This document shows, piece by piece, positions 16,973 to 25,626 of a DNA stretch of 64,000 bases (within the stretch, counting starts at the first letter, position 1; every line of letters begins with the position of its first letter). Source of the stretch: Gemmatimonadales bacterium. GTDB taxonomy: Bacteria; Gemmatimonadota; Gemmatimonadetes; Longimicrobiales; Gaopeijiaceae. The position numbers were made by a program, and so were the translations under genes. Below the pieces are notes generated by a model that was given only the letters and a program-made list of their open reading frames with translations, searched no databases and was not told where the DNA came from. The stretch is taken from assembly GCA_007692605.1 (NCBI GenBank), contig REBS01000113.1:1-64000 (forward strand), written 5' to 3'.

Positions 16973-17892
16973 CCTTCGACCCCCAGAGCTTCCGCGGCCT
17001 CTCCGTGGCCCTCCTGACCCCGATGCACGAGGACGGGTCGATCGATGAACCCACGCTGCGGGCCCACGTCGACCGCATGATCGCAGGAGGCTGCGACGTG
17101 CTCATGCCCTGCGGCACCACGGGCGAGGCCGCCACCCTGACCGTCGAGGAACAGGAGCGGGTCGTGCGGATCGTGGTCGAGGCCGCCGACGGGCGGGTGC
17201 CGGTGGTGGCGGGGGCGGGCTCCAACAGCACGGCGGTGGCCCGGCAGCTCGCGGCGAACGCGAAGGGTGCGGGTGCTTCGGGGATCCTGGCCGTCACGCC
17301 CTCGTACAACAAGCCGTCGCAGGAGGGCCTTTGGGGGCACTTCACGGCGATCGCCGACGCCGCCGACGGGCTCCCGGTGATCCTCTATAACGTGCCGGGG
17401 CGCACGGCGGTCACCCTCGAGGTCTCGACGACGCTGAGGCTGGCCGAGCTCACCCAGATCGTGGGGATCAAGGAGGCCACGGGAACGCTGGATCCGATCC
17501 ACACCCTGCTGGCCGAGCGGCCCGAGGGCTTCCTGGTCCTGGCGGGCGACGACATCCTGACCCTGCCCTCGCTGGCGCTCGGGGGAGACGGGGTGGTCTC
17601 GGTGGCCGCCAACGAGGCGCCTGAACTGATGAGTCGACTGGTGCGGGCGGCAGCCGCCGGGGAGTTCGACGAGGCCCGCCGGCTCCACTTCCACCTCCTG
17701 CCCCTGCTGCGCATGAATTTCGTCGAGACCAATCCGGTGCCGGTCAAGACCGCCTGCCACCTGATGGGCATGATGCGCGCCGAGGTGCGGGCGCCGCTGG
17801 CCCCCCTCTCGGTCGGCAACCTCGAGCGGCTCGAGGCGGTCCTGCGCCGGGTGGGCCTGCTCGGCGAGCCCGGAGCCGGAGAGGCCCGATGA
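16969..17892 (+). CDS. dapA: 4-hydroxy-tetrahydrodipicolinate synthase
   Basis: The product has 307 residues. It condenses pyruvate with aspartate semialdehyde. The family pyruvate loop CGTTGEAATL is at 48-57, YNVPGRT (Tyr 140) provides the proton relay, and Lys 168 in GIKEATG is the Schiff-base lysine. The VTPSYNKPSQEGLWGHF, LAGDDILTLPSLALGGDGVVSV and NPVPVKTACHLMG stretches are characteristic of true DapA, unlike the paralogue at 9869. It starts at ATG 16969, overlapping the dapB stop by 4 bases, and ends in the same ATGA manner at dapD; the open frame upstream to 16414 is only antisense-type read-through inside dapB. Confidence 0.96.
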   Translation: MTFDPQSFRGLSVALLTPMHEDGSIDEPTLRAHVDRMIAGGCDVLMPCGTTGEAATLTVEEQERVVRIVVEAADGRVPVVAGAGSNSTAVARQLAANAKGAGASGILAVTPSYNKPSQEGLWGHFTAIADAADGLPVILYNVPGRTAVTLEVSTTLRLAELTQIVGIKEATGTLDPIHTLLAERPEGFLVLAGDDILTLPSLALGGDGVVSVAANEAPELMSRLVRAAAAGEFDEARRLHFHLLPLLRMNFVETNPVPVKTACHLMGMMRAEVRAPLAPLSVGNLERLEAVLRRVGLLGEPGAGEAR

Positions 17893-18749
17893 CCGACCAC
17901 GTGCGTGCGGAGATCGAGCGCCTCTCGGCCCAGGAGACGATCCGCGACGCCGATGGAGCCCGCACCACCATCGCCCGCTTCCTGCGCGCGCTCGAGCTGG
18001 GTGAAATCCGGGCGGCGGAACCCGTCTCCGGTGCGCCCGGGGAGTGGCGGGCGGTGGAGTGGGTGAAAGCCGGAATCCTCCTCGCCTTCCGGGTGGGCCG
18101 GACCGCGGCCTATCCTCCCGAGGGCACACCGCAGGGCGCGCTCCGCTTCTTCGATCGCGACACCCTTCCCCTGCGGGAAACCCGGGGCGTCGAGGAGCGG
18201 GTGCGCATCGTTCCGGGCGGAAGCTCGGTGCGGGCCGGAGCCTATCTGGGGCCACAGGTGGTGATCATGCCCCCGGCCTACGTGAACATCGGGGCCTGGG
18301 TCGGCGAAGGCAGCATGATCGACTCGCACGCGCTGGTGGGCTCGTGCGCCCAGATCGGAGCGCGAGTGCACCTGAGCGCGGGGGCCCAGATCGGCGGAGT
18401 CCTCGAGCCAGTGGGGCTGCGTCCCGTGATCGTCGAGGACGACGCGATGATCGGGGGAAACACGGGCGTCTTCGAGGGGATCCTGGTCGGCCGGCGCGCG
18501 GTGCTCGCCCCCGGGGTGATCCTGACCGCGGCGACTCCGCTCTACGACCTGGTCCGCGAGACGGTGCACCGCTCGCGGCCGGGGCACCCGCTGTCGGTGC
18601 CGGAGGGCGCGGTGGTCGTGCCCGGCAGTCGGCCCGCCTCGGGCTCCTTCGCGCAGGAGCACGGGCTCCAGCTCTACGCCCCCGTGATCGTGAAGTACCG
18701 CGACGAGAAGACCGATGCGGCCACGGTCCTCGAAGAGGTGCTGCGGTAG
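17889..18749 (+). CDS. dapD: Tetrahydrodipicolinate N-succinyltransferase
   Basis: The product has 286 residues. It transfers succinyl from succinyl-CoA to tetrahydrodipicolinate in the succinylase branch of diaminopimelate and lysine synthesis. A helical N-terminal domain (1-110) precedes a left-handed beta-helix (about 115-240) of hexapeptide turns, and a short C-terminal strand follows. The stretches MPPAYVNIGAWVGEGSMIDS, VGSCAQIGARVHLSAGAQIG and GVLEPVGLRPVIVEDDAMIG match the proteobacterial-type succinyltransferase rather than the shorter acetyltransferase DapH. The start overlaps the dapA stop. The later steps (dapC, dapE, dapF, lysA) are not in this window. Confidence 0.93.
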   Translation: MTDHVRAEIERLSAQETIRDADGARTTIARFLRALELGEIRAAEPVSGAPGEWRAVEWVKAGILLAFRVGRTAAYPPEGTPQGALRFFDRDTLPLRETRGVEERVRIVPGGSSVRAGAYLGPQVVIMPPAYVNIGAWVGEGSMIDSHALVGSCAQIGARVHLSAGAQIGGVLEPVGLRPVIVEDDAMIGGNTGVFEGILVGRRAVLAPGVILTAATPLYDLVRETVHRSRPGHPLSVPEGAVVVPGSRPASGSFAQEHGLQLYAPVIVKYRDEKTDAATVLEEVLR

Positions 18750-18750
18750 G

Positions 18751-19284
18751 GTGACGCAGCGAGGCGGTCGTGAGGTCCTGCTCGACTCCACCGTGACCCC
18801 CACTCCACCCGATCGCGTCCGGCTTCTGGCCGTCGATGCGGGGTTGCGCGCGGGGATCGCGATCTACGGGGCCGACGGCCGGCTGGAGCGCTACCGGTCG
18901 ACGAACTTCGGGGCCCTGAAACGACTCCGGTCCGGCGTCTACGGGGTGATGAACGAGGTCGTGGCCCTGTCACGGGTGGTAGTCGAAGGCGGGGGCCCCA
19001 TCGCCGATCCATGGATCCGCGAGGCGACGAGGAGAGGGGTGTCGGTCCACCGGATCGACGCGGGCGCCTGGAGGGAGCGGCTCCTCCTCGCCCGAGACCG
19101 CCGCACGGGCACGGCGGCCAAGGAGCAGGCCGACGACCTCGCGCGCCGCGTGATCGCCTGGTCGGGAGCCGTGAAGCCCACCTCACTGCGCCACGACGCG
19201 GCCGAGGCCATTCTGATCGGTCTCTGGGGCGTCCTGCAGGCTGGATGGCTCGCGGAGCTTCCCGAGCCCCTCCGGGAGCGCTGA
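18751..19284 (+). CDS. RuvC/RNase H-fold-like protein, putative nuclease
   Basis: The product has 177 residues from GTG 18751, which directly follows the dapD stop; GTG 18793 is an alternative. I do not recognise a named family, but the layout is RuvC-like. A first strand with RLLAVDAGLRAGIAIYG carries a catalytic-type Asp (about residue 20), a later strand RVVVEGGGP carries Glu, and the C-terminal helix LRHDAAEAILIGLWG carries Asp and Glu. RuvC itself is IGIDPG...VAVES...SDAADG and is encoded at 62344, so this would be an extra copy of the fold. The product is basic and has no signal peptide. It is co-transcribed with the lysine operon for no evident reason. The fold call is inference from spacing of acidic residues. 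Confidence 0.65.
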   Translation: MTQRGGREVLLDSTVTPTPPDRVRLLAVDAGLRAGIAIYGADGRLERYRSTNFGALKRLRSGVYGVMNEVVALSRVVVEGGGPIADPWIREATRRGVSVHRIDAGAWRERLLLARDRRTGTAAKEQADDLARRVIAWSGAVKPTSLRHDAAEAILIGLWGVLQAGWLAELPEPLRER

Positions 19285-19328
19285 GCCCCTGCGGTCCTTC
19301 CCGTTCGGCGCTTCACCGCTTCAGCGGT

Positions 19329-20300
19329 TCAACCGGCTGCCGGTCGGCAGCCCCGGCCCCCCGCGGGCGGATCCTGCAGCCCCAGCATGGCCGCCCCGCG
19401 TGCACCGTCAGGGGGAGCCTCGCGCGGCGAGACCTCGACCGACTTCAACCGCTCGATGAGACGGGAGCGCAGGGGTCCGCCGGGCACGATGAGGCCACCG
19501 AGCAGCGCCACCGGGGGTGAAGCTCCGTCGGTCCACTCCCGCCGCAGCGCGACCACATGCTCGACCAGCCCGTCGACCGCCTCGTCCGCGACTCGGGCCG
19601 CCTCCCGGTCGCCCTGATCGGCCGCCGCCACGATGAGGGGGGCGAGCGCCGCGACCTCGGCCTTGGACAGCCCCCACAGGTGATGCACCAGAGAAGTGGA
19701 TTCCGGATAGCCCAGCGAGGCCGGAAGAGTCTCGGAGAGGCGCGTCGGGGGCCCCCGACCGTCGCGGCCGCGAAGCGCCGCGCGCAGACCCGCGATCCCC
19801 AGCGACCACCCCGAGCCCTCGTCGCCCACGAGCGCCCCCCAGCCCCCGGTGCGCACCACCCCCCCGGAGGGCAGCCGTGCCCGCGCCGCCGATCCCGTCC
19901 CCGCGATCAGGAGCAGCCCGGGCCCGTCGCCGAAGGCGTCCCGGAAGGCGGCCTCGACATCGGTGACCACACAGACGGATCGGGCCAGCCCCAGCTCGCT
20001 CAGCCGCTCCGCCATCTCGATGCGGCTCTGCTCGCGACCGACCCCGGCCAATCCGGCCACCAGAACGTCCGGGATCCCGGACACGCCCGCCCCTTCCAGG
20101 GTGCGGGAGACCAGCTCCAAGACGGCGTGCACGGACTCGCCTTCGAAGCCGGGCCGCACGAGGGCGGCGGCGCCCACCTCCCGATACCGCTCGAGCCCTC
20201 CTCCATCGCAAAGGAAGGAGCGCGAGCCCGTCCCACCTCCGTCGATCCCCAGGACCCGGATCTCGGACTTCACGGGCCCCTCTCCCATGACGTCACTCAT
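19329..20300 (-). CDS. BadF/BadG-family sugar kinase (N-acetylglucosamine/N-acetylmuramic acid kinase-like)
   Basis: The product has 323 residues and a kinase of the ASKHA fold. The phosphate-1 loop VLGIDGGGTGSRS lies at about 16-28, the phosphate-2 segment is LLLIAGTGSAARA, followed by GGWGALVGDEGSGWSLG, and the adenosine-loop segment PVALLGGLIVPGGPL lies near the C-terminus. BadF-family kinases include eukaryotic-type GlcNAc kinase and clostridial MurK, which phosphorylates both GlcNAc and MurNAc. The neighbouring NagZ and NamZ enzymes release exactly these sugars, which supports that role. ATG 20300 overlaps the symporter stop (ATGA), so transport and phosphorylation are likely coupled. 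The substrate is inference. No MurQ etherase is visible in the window. Confidence 0.82.
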   Translation of the reverse strand: MSDVMGEGPVKSEIRVLGIDGGGTGSRSFLCDGGGLERYREVGAAALVRPGFEGESVHAVLELVSRTLEGAGVSGIPDVLVAGLAGVGREQSRIEMAERLSELGLARSVCVVTDVEAAFRDAFGDGPGLLLIAGTGSAARARLPSGGVVRTGGWGALVGDEGSGWSLGIAGLRAALRGRDGRGPPTRLSETLPASLGYPESTSLVHHLWGLSKAEVAALAPLIVAAADQGDREAARVADEAVDGLVEHVVALRREWTDGASPPVALLGGLIVPGGPLRSRLIERLKSVEVSPREAPPDGARGAAMLGLQDPPAGGRGCRPAAG

Positions 20301-21748
20301 CCTGCACCCTTGGCCCGGGAGCGCGCGCGACTGGCGGACGCCCCGACCGCCAGGGTGATCACCCCCCCGATCAGGGTGAACCAGGGCCAGGCCACGATGC
20401 CGTCGCCGAAGACCCACAGCAGGGTGACGCTCGTGATCCCGGTCAGGAGCCCCACGATGACGCCGAGTTGCGTGGCCCCCTTGTCGATGATCCCCAGGAA
20501 GAACGCCCCCAGAAAGCCCCCATAGACGAGCGATGCGACCGTCAGGGCCACCTCGACGGCGGTGGAGTCACTGCTCATGGGGATGTAGAGGATCGCCACG
20601 CCAATCAGCAGGAGGGCCCACACGAGGGTGAGGACCCGCCCGACCCTCAGGATCCGGAACTCGTCGCCCTCGGCTCCCGCGATCGGGGCCCAGAAATCGT
20701 AGGCCGAGGCCGAGGCCAGCGCGTTGATCGACGACGAGAGCGACGACATGGCCGCCGCGAAGACTCCGGCGATGAGGAGCCCGGCCACCCCGGACGGCAG
20801 CTCCTGGATGATGAAGTAGGCGAAGATCTCGTCCGAGACGTCGAAGGGTCGCGCTTCGTAGAAGGCCCAGAGGCCGATCCCGACCATCAGGAAGATGGCG
20901 AACTGGGCGATGACCACGAACCCGCTCCCGATCAGGGCCTTCTGCGAGTCCTTCAGATTCCGGCAGGTGAGGAGCCGCTGCACGATCAGCTGATCGGTAC
21001 CGTGCGAGGCCATCGAGAAGATTCCGCCCCCGATCAGCCCGGTCCAGAAGGTGTAGGTGATCGCGGGGTTCGCCGAGAAGTTCAGCCACTCCAGCTTACC
21101 CTCGACCGTAGCGGCGGCGAGACCGGCGCTCCAGCCCCCGGGGATCAGGGTCTGCAGCATCGCGATCGCGATGGCGGCCCCCGCGAGGTACAGCGCCATC
21201 TGGAGGACGTCGACCCACACCACGGCGCGGATCCCCCCGAAGTAGGTGTAGACCAGGGTGAGCAGCCCGATGACCCCGATCGAAAGGGTGTAGGGCCAGC
21301 CGGTGATCAGCGCCAGGGGGATGGCGGTGGCAAAGAGCCGCACCGAGTCGGCCAGAAGCCGGGTGACCATGAAGATGCCCGACGTCGTTCGGCGGGCCGC
21401 GGTGCCGAAGCGATTCTCGAGCAACCCGTAGGCGGTCTGCAGCTCCCCTTCGTAGTAGCGGGGAAGGAGCAGGAAGCTCACCGCCGTCCGTCCGGCCAGA
21501 TAGCCCAGGGTGAGCTGGAGGAATCCGAGGTTCCCGAAATAGGCGACCCCGGGGATCGAGAGGAAGGTCAGAGTGCTCGTCTCGGTCGCCACGACCGAAA
21601 GGAGAACGGCCCACCAGGGCAGATCGCGATTCCCGAGGAAGTAGTCGGTCCCGCTCTTCTGGTTGCGCCCCAGCCAGGCCCCCCAGAGGGTCACCCCCCC
21701 CAGGTAGACCAGGAGCACGACGAAGTCGAGCGGAGTGAATGCGCTCAT
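20297..21748 (-). CDS. Sodium:solute symporter (SSS family)
   Basis: The product has 483 residues with about 13 membrane helices. It starts directly with a membrane helix and has the SSS hallmarks: RNQKSGTDYFLGNRDLPWW after the first helix, SVVATETSTLTFLSIPG in the broken helix that binds sodium and substrate, VYTYFGGIRAVVWVDVLQM in the middle, ASHGTDQLIVQRLLTCRN, and AAAMSSLSSSINALAS, the Ser-rich sodium-site helix. The SSS family carries sugars, amino acids and vitamins. Being coupled (ATGA on both sides) to an NTF2-like gene and a BadF sugar kinase, it likely imports an amino sugar released by NagZ or NamZ. That substrate is inference. Confidence 0.9.
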   Translation of the reverse strand: MSAFTPLDFVVLLVYLGGVTLWGAWLGRNQKSGTDYFLGNRDLPWWAVLLSVVATETSTLTFLSIPGVAYFGNLGFLQLTLGYLAGRTAVSFLLLPRYYEGELQTAYGLLENRFGTAARRTTSGIFMVTRLLADSVRLFATAIPLALITGWPYTLSIGVIGLLTLVYTYFGGIRAVVWVDVLQMALYLAGAAIAIAMLQTLIPGGWSAGLAAATVEGKLEWLNFSANPAITYTFWTGLIGGGIFSMASHGTDQLIVQRLLTCRNLKDSQKALIGSGFVVIAQFAIFLMVGIGLWAFYEARPFDVSDEIFAYFIIQELPSGVAGLLIAGVFAAAMSSLSSSINALASASAYDFWAPIAGAEGDEFRILRVGRVLTLVWALLLIGVAILYIPMSSDSTAVEVALTVASLVYGGFLGAFFLGIIDKGATQLGVIVGLLTGITSVTLLWVFGDGIVAWPWFTLIGGVITLAVGASASRARSRAKGAG

Positions 21749-22263
21749 GCGTCGGGGGCGTCACAGTCCGTGGTGCGCCGGGAGTCGACGAGGGACACGA
21801 TCACCCAGCCCCGGGCGGCGTCCTTCACCATCTGGATGGCGTTGTGCCCGCAGTGGCTGAAGCTCTCGCCGGCGTAGAATCGGTAGAAGATCCAGACCTG
21901 GGCCAGCGCTCCGTCGACCTGGACCACCGGATCCCAGTAGGGCTCGTTCCAGGGGTCTCCCCCCTGCCCCACGGCGGCGGCAAAGTCGGCGACCTGCGTG
22001 AAGGTGACCTGTGGCTCTCCGTCGTCGTCGACCCGGGTGCTGACCAGGCGGGCCTCGGGGTGGAAGGCCGAGAGCACCCGGTCCCCGTCGCGGGCCCGCA
22101 TCCCGTCGAAGAGCCGGTCCACGACCGCGAGGACCTCGGCATCGGAGGATGGGGCCGGTGGGCCGTCCGACTCCTGTGCAGCGAGGGGCCCGGCGCCCGC
22201 CAGCAGGACTCCGAGGATCAGGATCGAGGGACCCGCTCGCTTCAGATCGTACGTCCAGCGCAC
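21745..22263 (-). CDS. Secreted NTF2-like (SnoaL-type) protein
   Basis: The product has 172 residues. A signal peptide (about 1-29, ending GAGPLAAQ) precedes an NTF2-like domain: DAEVLAVVDRLFDGMRARDG, then FHPEARLVS, WDPVVQVDGALAQVWIFYRF and a HNAIQMV...GWVIVSLVDSRR end. NTF2-like folds form cone-shaped pockets and often have no catalytic role that can be read from sequence. The start is GTG 22263 with AAGGAGG four bases upstream, a very strong site. It lies 93 bases after the NagZ-fusion gene and overlaps the symporter start. A periplasmic location is likely; a ligand-binding or accessory role in sugar uptake is a guess from position. Confidence 0.78.
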   Translation of the reverse strand: MRWTYDLKRAGPSILILGVLLAGAGPLAAQESDGPPAPSSDAEVLAVVDRLFDGMRARDGDRVLSAFHPEARLVSTRVDDDGEPQVTFTQVADFAAAVGQGGDPWNEPYWDPVVQVDGALAQVWIFYRFYAGESFSHCGHNAIQMVKDAARGWVIVSLVDSRRTTDCDAPDA

Positions 22264-22356
22264 TCGACCTCCTTGGTCGGGATGGATTCTGAATCGCTTC
22301 GGGGCAATATATCCGGCCGGGCGACGAGCGGCAGGGGTTCGGCCGGATTCGGCGTG

Positions 22357-25300
22357 TCAGCGCCTCGGGACCTCTCGGTCGGTGATCGCGGCGACGACGG
22401 CGTCGTGTACGGCGCGGCGGAAGGCGATGTGCCGCGAGTTCTCGCGGGTCGGATTCACCCGGTTGGTCAGCAGGACCACCCAGAGGTCGAGCTCGGGGTC
22501 CAACCAGATCGAGGTGCCCGTGAAGCCGGTGTGTCCCCAGGACCGGGCCGAGAAGTAGTCGCCGGCCGATGATCGTCCTGAAGGGGTATCCCAGCCCAGG
22601 GCGCGCGAAGAGCCCGTCACCGCCCCCTCGGGAGATGCCCGGGTGAAGGCCTGAACGGTCGCCGAATCGAAGACCCGTGTCTCGGCCGAGCGCGCCCGGG
22701 CGCAGGGCGTTCCGCTCCCCGTATCGTGCCGGCAGGGGGCAGCGGCGCCTCCCGAAGCGAGCGCCTGCATCAGCACGGCCAGCTCCTCGGCACTCCCGAA
22801 GAGCCCGGCGTGACCGGCGACCCCGCCCACCGTGAAGGCGTTCTCGTCGTGCACCTCGCCGTGCATCTGGCGCATGCGACGCTCCATGTCGATCTCGGTC
22901 GGCGCAATGCGGTCGAGGAGGGCGGTGTCGGGGTTGAATCCCGTATGCGTCATCCCCAGAGGCGCGTAGATCCGCCGTTCGAGGAAGGGGGCGAAGGGCT
23001 CCCCGGCTGCAGCCTCGATCACCCAGGCCAGCGTCATGAAGCCGATGTCGGAGTAGACCATCGCCTCGCCCGGGGGACGGTCCAGGCTCAGGTCCCAGAT
23101 CGCCTCGCGCACGGCCGACTCACTGTCGAGAGTGAGGAAGAACTGGCGGTAGGCCGGAAATCCCGACTGGTGCAGGAGAAGGTCGCGCACCGTGACGGCC
23201 TCCTTGCGGGCATCCCCGCGCGCGAAGTCCGGAAGGTGCCGGACCACCGGGTCGTCGAGCCTCAGGCGCCCCTCCTCGACCAGCGCCATGACCCCCAGCG
23301 TCGTGCCGACCACCTTGGTCAACGAGGCCAGGTCGTAGAGCGACGACGGGGTGACCGGGGGGCTCCCGTCCGCCCAGTCCAGCTGCCCGTAGCCCCGCAG
23401 GCGCACCAGGCGGCCGCTTCGACCCACGGCGATCGCCACCCCGGGGGCCACGGAATCCGCGATCGCGTTCAGGATGTACGTGTCGAGCGCCTGGAGCCGG
23501 GACTCACTCATCCCCGCCGAGGCCGGAGCCGTCTCGAGGGGGGAGGCGGTTCGCTCCAGCCAGGCGACGGGCGGGGGGGCACCGGTCGCCGGGGCGGGAG
23601 CGGGCACCGGGCGCAGCGCCGTGGGCCCCGGCCGCGCGGGATCCGGATCGTCCTCGGGAGGTGGGGCCGGATCCTCGTCATGGCGCAGGAGCCCGGCTTC
23701 GTCGAGGGCGTCGCCGCGCAGCTCCCCGCGGGCGGCCATGACCGGGTCCGCCGCACGGCGAAGGCCGTCGCCCCTCTCGTGCAGGGGAGGGATCGAGATC
23801 GGGAGACGACCCTCGATGGGCTCCGCGCCGACCAGCGCCCGGGCGGCCGCGCGCTGACTGATCTCGCGATCTCCCCACGCCACCAGGTAGCTGCCCACCT
23901 CGGGCAGGGCGGTCAGCAGGTAGGGGTTCCCGAAGGAGACGAGGACGCTGGGGTGCCGGGTCGAGAGGACCGACACGAACTCCCGGAAGTCGTCGGGCAG
24001 CGCCACCGATCCGGCCCCCGCCCGCGGGGGCAGGTACACGTTGACCAGCGTCAGGTCCACCTCGGCCGCACGGTCCAGGAGCGTCGCGAAGGTGCCCTCA
24101 CCGGTGTCGGGCCCGACCCGCACGGGCTCGGCCACCCCGGGCAGGAGCGCCTGCAGTACCGCGTCGAATTCGCGGCCCGCGATCAGGTCGGTGGTCTCGG
24201 CCCAGGTGATCGAGAGGATCCGGCGCGTGGTCTCGGGATCGGGCGAAAGGAGTCCGTCGTGATCCCTGACCAGGGTCATGGAGCGGGCCGACGCCTCGCG
24301 CGCCAGCTCCCGATGCGCCGCCGACCCCACCGTCGCCGCGACGGCATCCGGAGAGACCCGGCGGTGATCGTGCAGCCCGGCCCGCGCCTTCTCGGCCAGG
24401 ATCCGCCGCACCGAGCGATCCAGGCGCTCTCGTGTGATCCGCCCCTCCTCGACGGCCTCGACCATGGCATCGACGGCGCCGGGCACGCTCGCCGGGATAA
24501 GGATGACGTCGGCGCCCGCCTCGAAGGCCAGCACCGCGGCCTCACCGGCGCCGTATGCCTCGGTGATCGCGCCCATCCGCAGCGCGTCGGTGTAGAGGAG
24601 GCCCTCGAAACCCATGTCCTTTCGAAGAATCCCGGTCATGAACTCGGGCGAGAGGGTGGCCGGCGGGGCGCCGGGCCCGAGCACCCCCGGCACCGAGACG
24701 TGCGCGGTCATCACGCCATCGACCCGCTCCCGGACCGCCTCGGCGAAGGGGACGAGCTCCATCCGGTCGAGCCGTTCCCGATCGGCCGTGACCTCGGGCA
24801 GGGTGAGATGGGAGTCCACCCGCGTGTCTCCGTGCCCCGGAAAGTGCTTGGCAGTGGTCATCGCCCCACCCGCCCGCGCCCCCCGGATGAAGGCCCGACC
24901 CATTCGGCTCACATCGTCGGGGTCCTCGCCGAAGGCCCGGGTGTTGATGATGGGGTTCTCGGGATTCGAGTTCAGGTCGAGGACCGGCGCGAAGATCACG
25001 TGCACCCCGACCGCGCGGGCCTCCCGGGCGGTGGCGGCGGCGAACCGCTCCACCAGCCCCTCATCTCCCACCGCCCCGAAGGCCATCGTCGGGGGAAAGC
25101 TGGTCCCACCCCCCTGGGGGAGGAGGGTGGGGAGGGCGTAGCTGTGGGCGATCCGCATCCCCGGGCCCCCATTCTCGAAGTCCGAGGTGACGAGGAGGGG
25201 GATGTCGGCCCGATCCTGCAGCGCGTTGAGCTTCGCCACGTAGGCGTGCGGGGTCCCGATCGAGATCGCCACTCCCCCGATCCCGTCCTCTTCGACCCAG

Positions 25301-25626
25301 CGGAGGGTCTCGAGGAACTCCGGGTCGTCGAGCGCCGCGTAGGAGCCGGCGATCCAGGGAAAGACGAGCTGACCCACCGCTTCGCGCAGCGAGAGGGAGG
25401 CCAGCGTCTCGTCGACCCACGCCTCGCCGCGGGCGTCGGGCGCATCGAGCAGGGCGGCACGAGGACCGGGATCGGTGGCGAACGGGTGCGCGGTGGGGCC
25501 GGCCGGGCTGCAGGCGGCGACGCCGACCAGGGCAATCAGCCCCGCGACGAGAGCCCCGGGCCCGATCCGGTCACGGACCCGGCGGCTGGACGGGTGGATC
25601 GCCCCCTCCCGGGTGCACCCCATCAT
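22357..25626 (-). CDS. Lipoprotein fusion: GH3 beta-N-acetylglucosaminidase (NagZ-like) plus serine beta-lactamase/amidase-like domain
   Basis: The product has 1089 residues. The signal ends in a lipobox (LVGVAAC, Cys 39). The GH3 domain spans about 65-640 with the NagZ acid/base loop KHFPGHGD (260-267) plus Asp-Ser-His (271-273) and nucleophile Asp 347 in LLYTDALRMGAI. A Pro/Asp-rich linker (about 665-725) joins a serine-hydrolase domain with S768-L-T-K771, a Y858-S-D triad element and H1032-T-G. This combines sugar removal from peptidoglycan with a class C beta-lactamase-type domain like the muropeptide amidase AmiE encoded beside nagZ in Bacillus. It starts at ATG 25626, overlapping the previous nagZ stop; the open frame continuing to 26859 is read-through. 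An insert with two Cys residues lies at about 958-985. Confidence 0.92.
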   Translation of the reverse strand: MMGCTREGAIHPSSRRVRDRIGPGALVAGLIALVGVAACSPAGPTAHPFATDPGPRAALLDAPDARGEAWVDETLASLSLREAVGQLVFPWIAGSYAALDDPEFLETLRWVEEDGIGGVAISIGTPHAYVAKLNALQDRADIPLLVTSDFENGGPGMRIAHSYALPTLLPQGGGTSFPPTMAFGAVGDEGLVERFAAATAREARAVGVHVIFAPVLDLNSNPENPIINTRAFGEDPDDVSRMGRAFIRGARAGGAMTTAKHFPGHGDTRVDSHLTLPEVTADRERLDRMELVPFAEAVRERVDGVMTAHVSVPGVLGPGAPPATLSPEFMTGILRKDMGFEGLLYTDALRMGAITEAYGAGEAAVLAFEAGADVILIPASVPGAVDAMVEAVEEGRITRERLDRSVRRILAEKARAGLHDHRRVSPDAVAATVGSAAHRELAREASARSMTLVRDHDGLLSPDPETTRRILSITWAETTDLIAGREFDAVLQALLPGVAEPVRVGPDTGEGTFATLLDRAAEVDLTLVNVYLPPRAGAGSVALPDDFREFVSVLSTRHPSVLVSFGNPYLLTALPEVGSYLVAWGDREISQRAAARALVGAEPIEGRLPISIPPLHERGDGLRRAADPVMAARGELRGDALDEAGLLRHDEDPAPPPEDDPDPARPGPTALRPVPAPAPATGAPPPVAWLERTASPLETAPASAGMSESRLQALDTYILNAIADSVAPGVAIAVGRSGRLVRLRGYGQLDWADGSPPVTPSSLYDLASLTKVVGTTLGVMALVEEGRLRLDDPVVRHLPDFARGDARKEAVTVRDLLLHQSGFPAYRQFFLTLDSESAVREAIWDLSLDRPPGEAMVYSDIGFMTLAWVIEAAAGEPFAPFLERRIYAPLGMTHTGFNPDTALLDRIAPTEIDMERRMRQMHGEVHDENAFTVGGVAGHAGLFGSAEELAVLMQALASGGAAAPCRHDTGSGTPCARARSAETRVFDSATVQAFTRASPEGAVTGSSRALGWDTPSGRSSAGDYFSARSWGHTGFTGTSIWLDPELDLWVVLLTNRVNPTRENSRHIAFRRAVHDAVVAAITDREVPRR

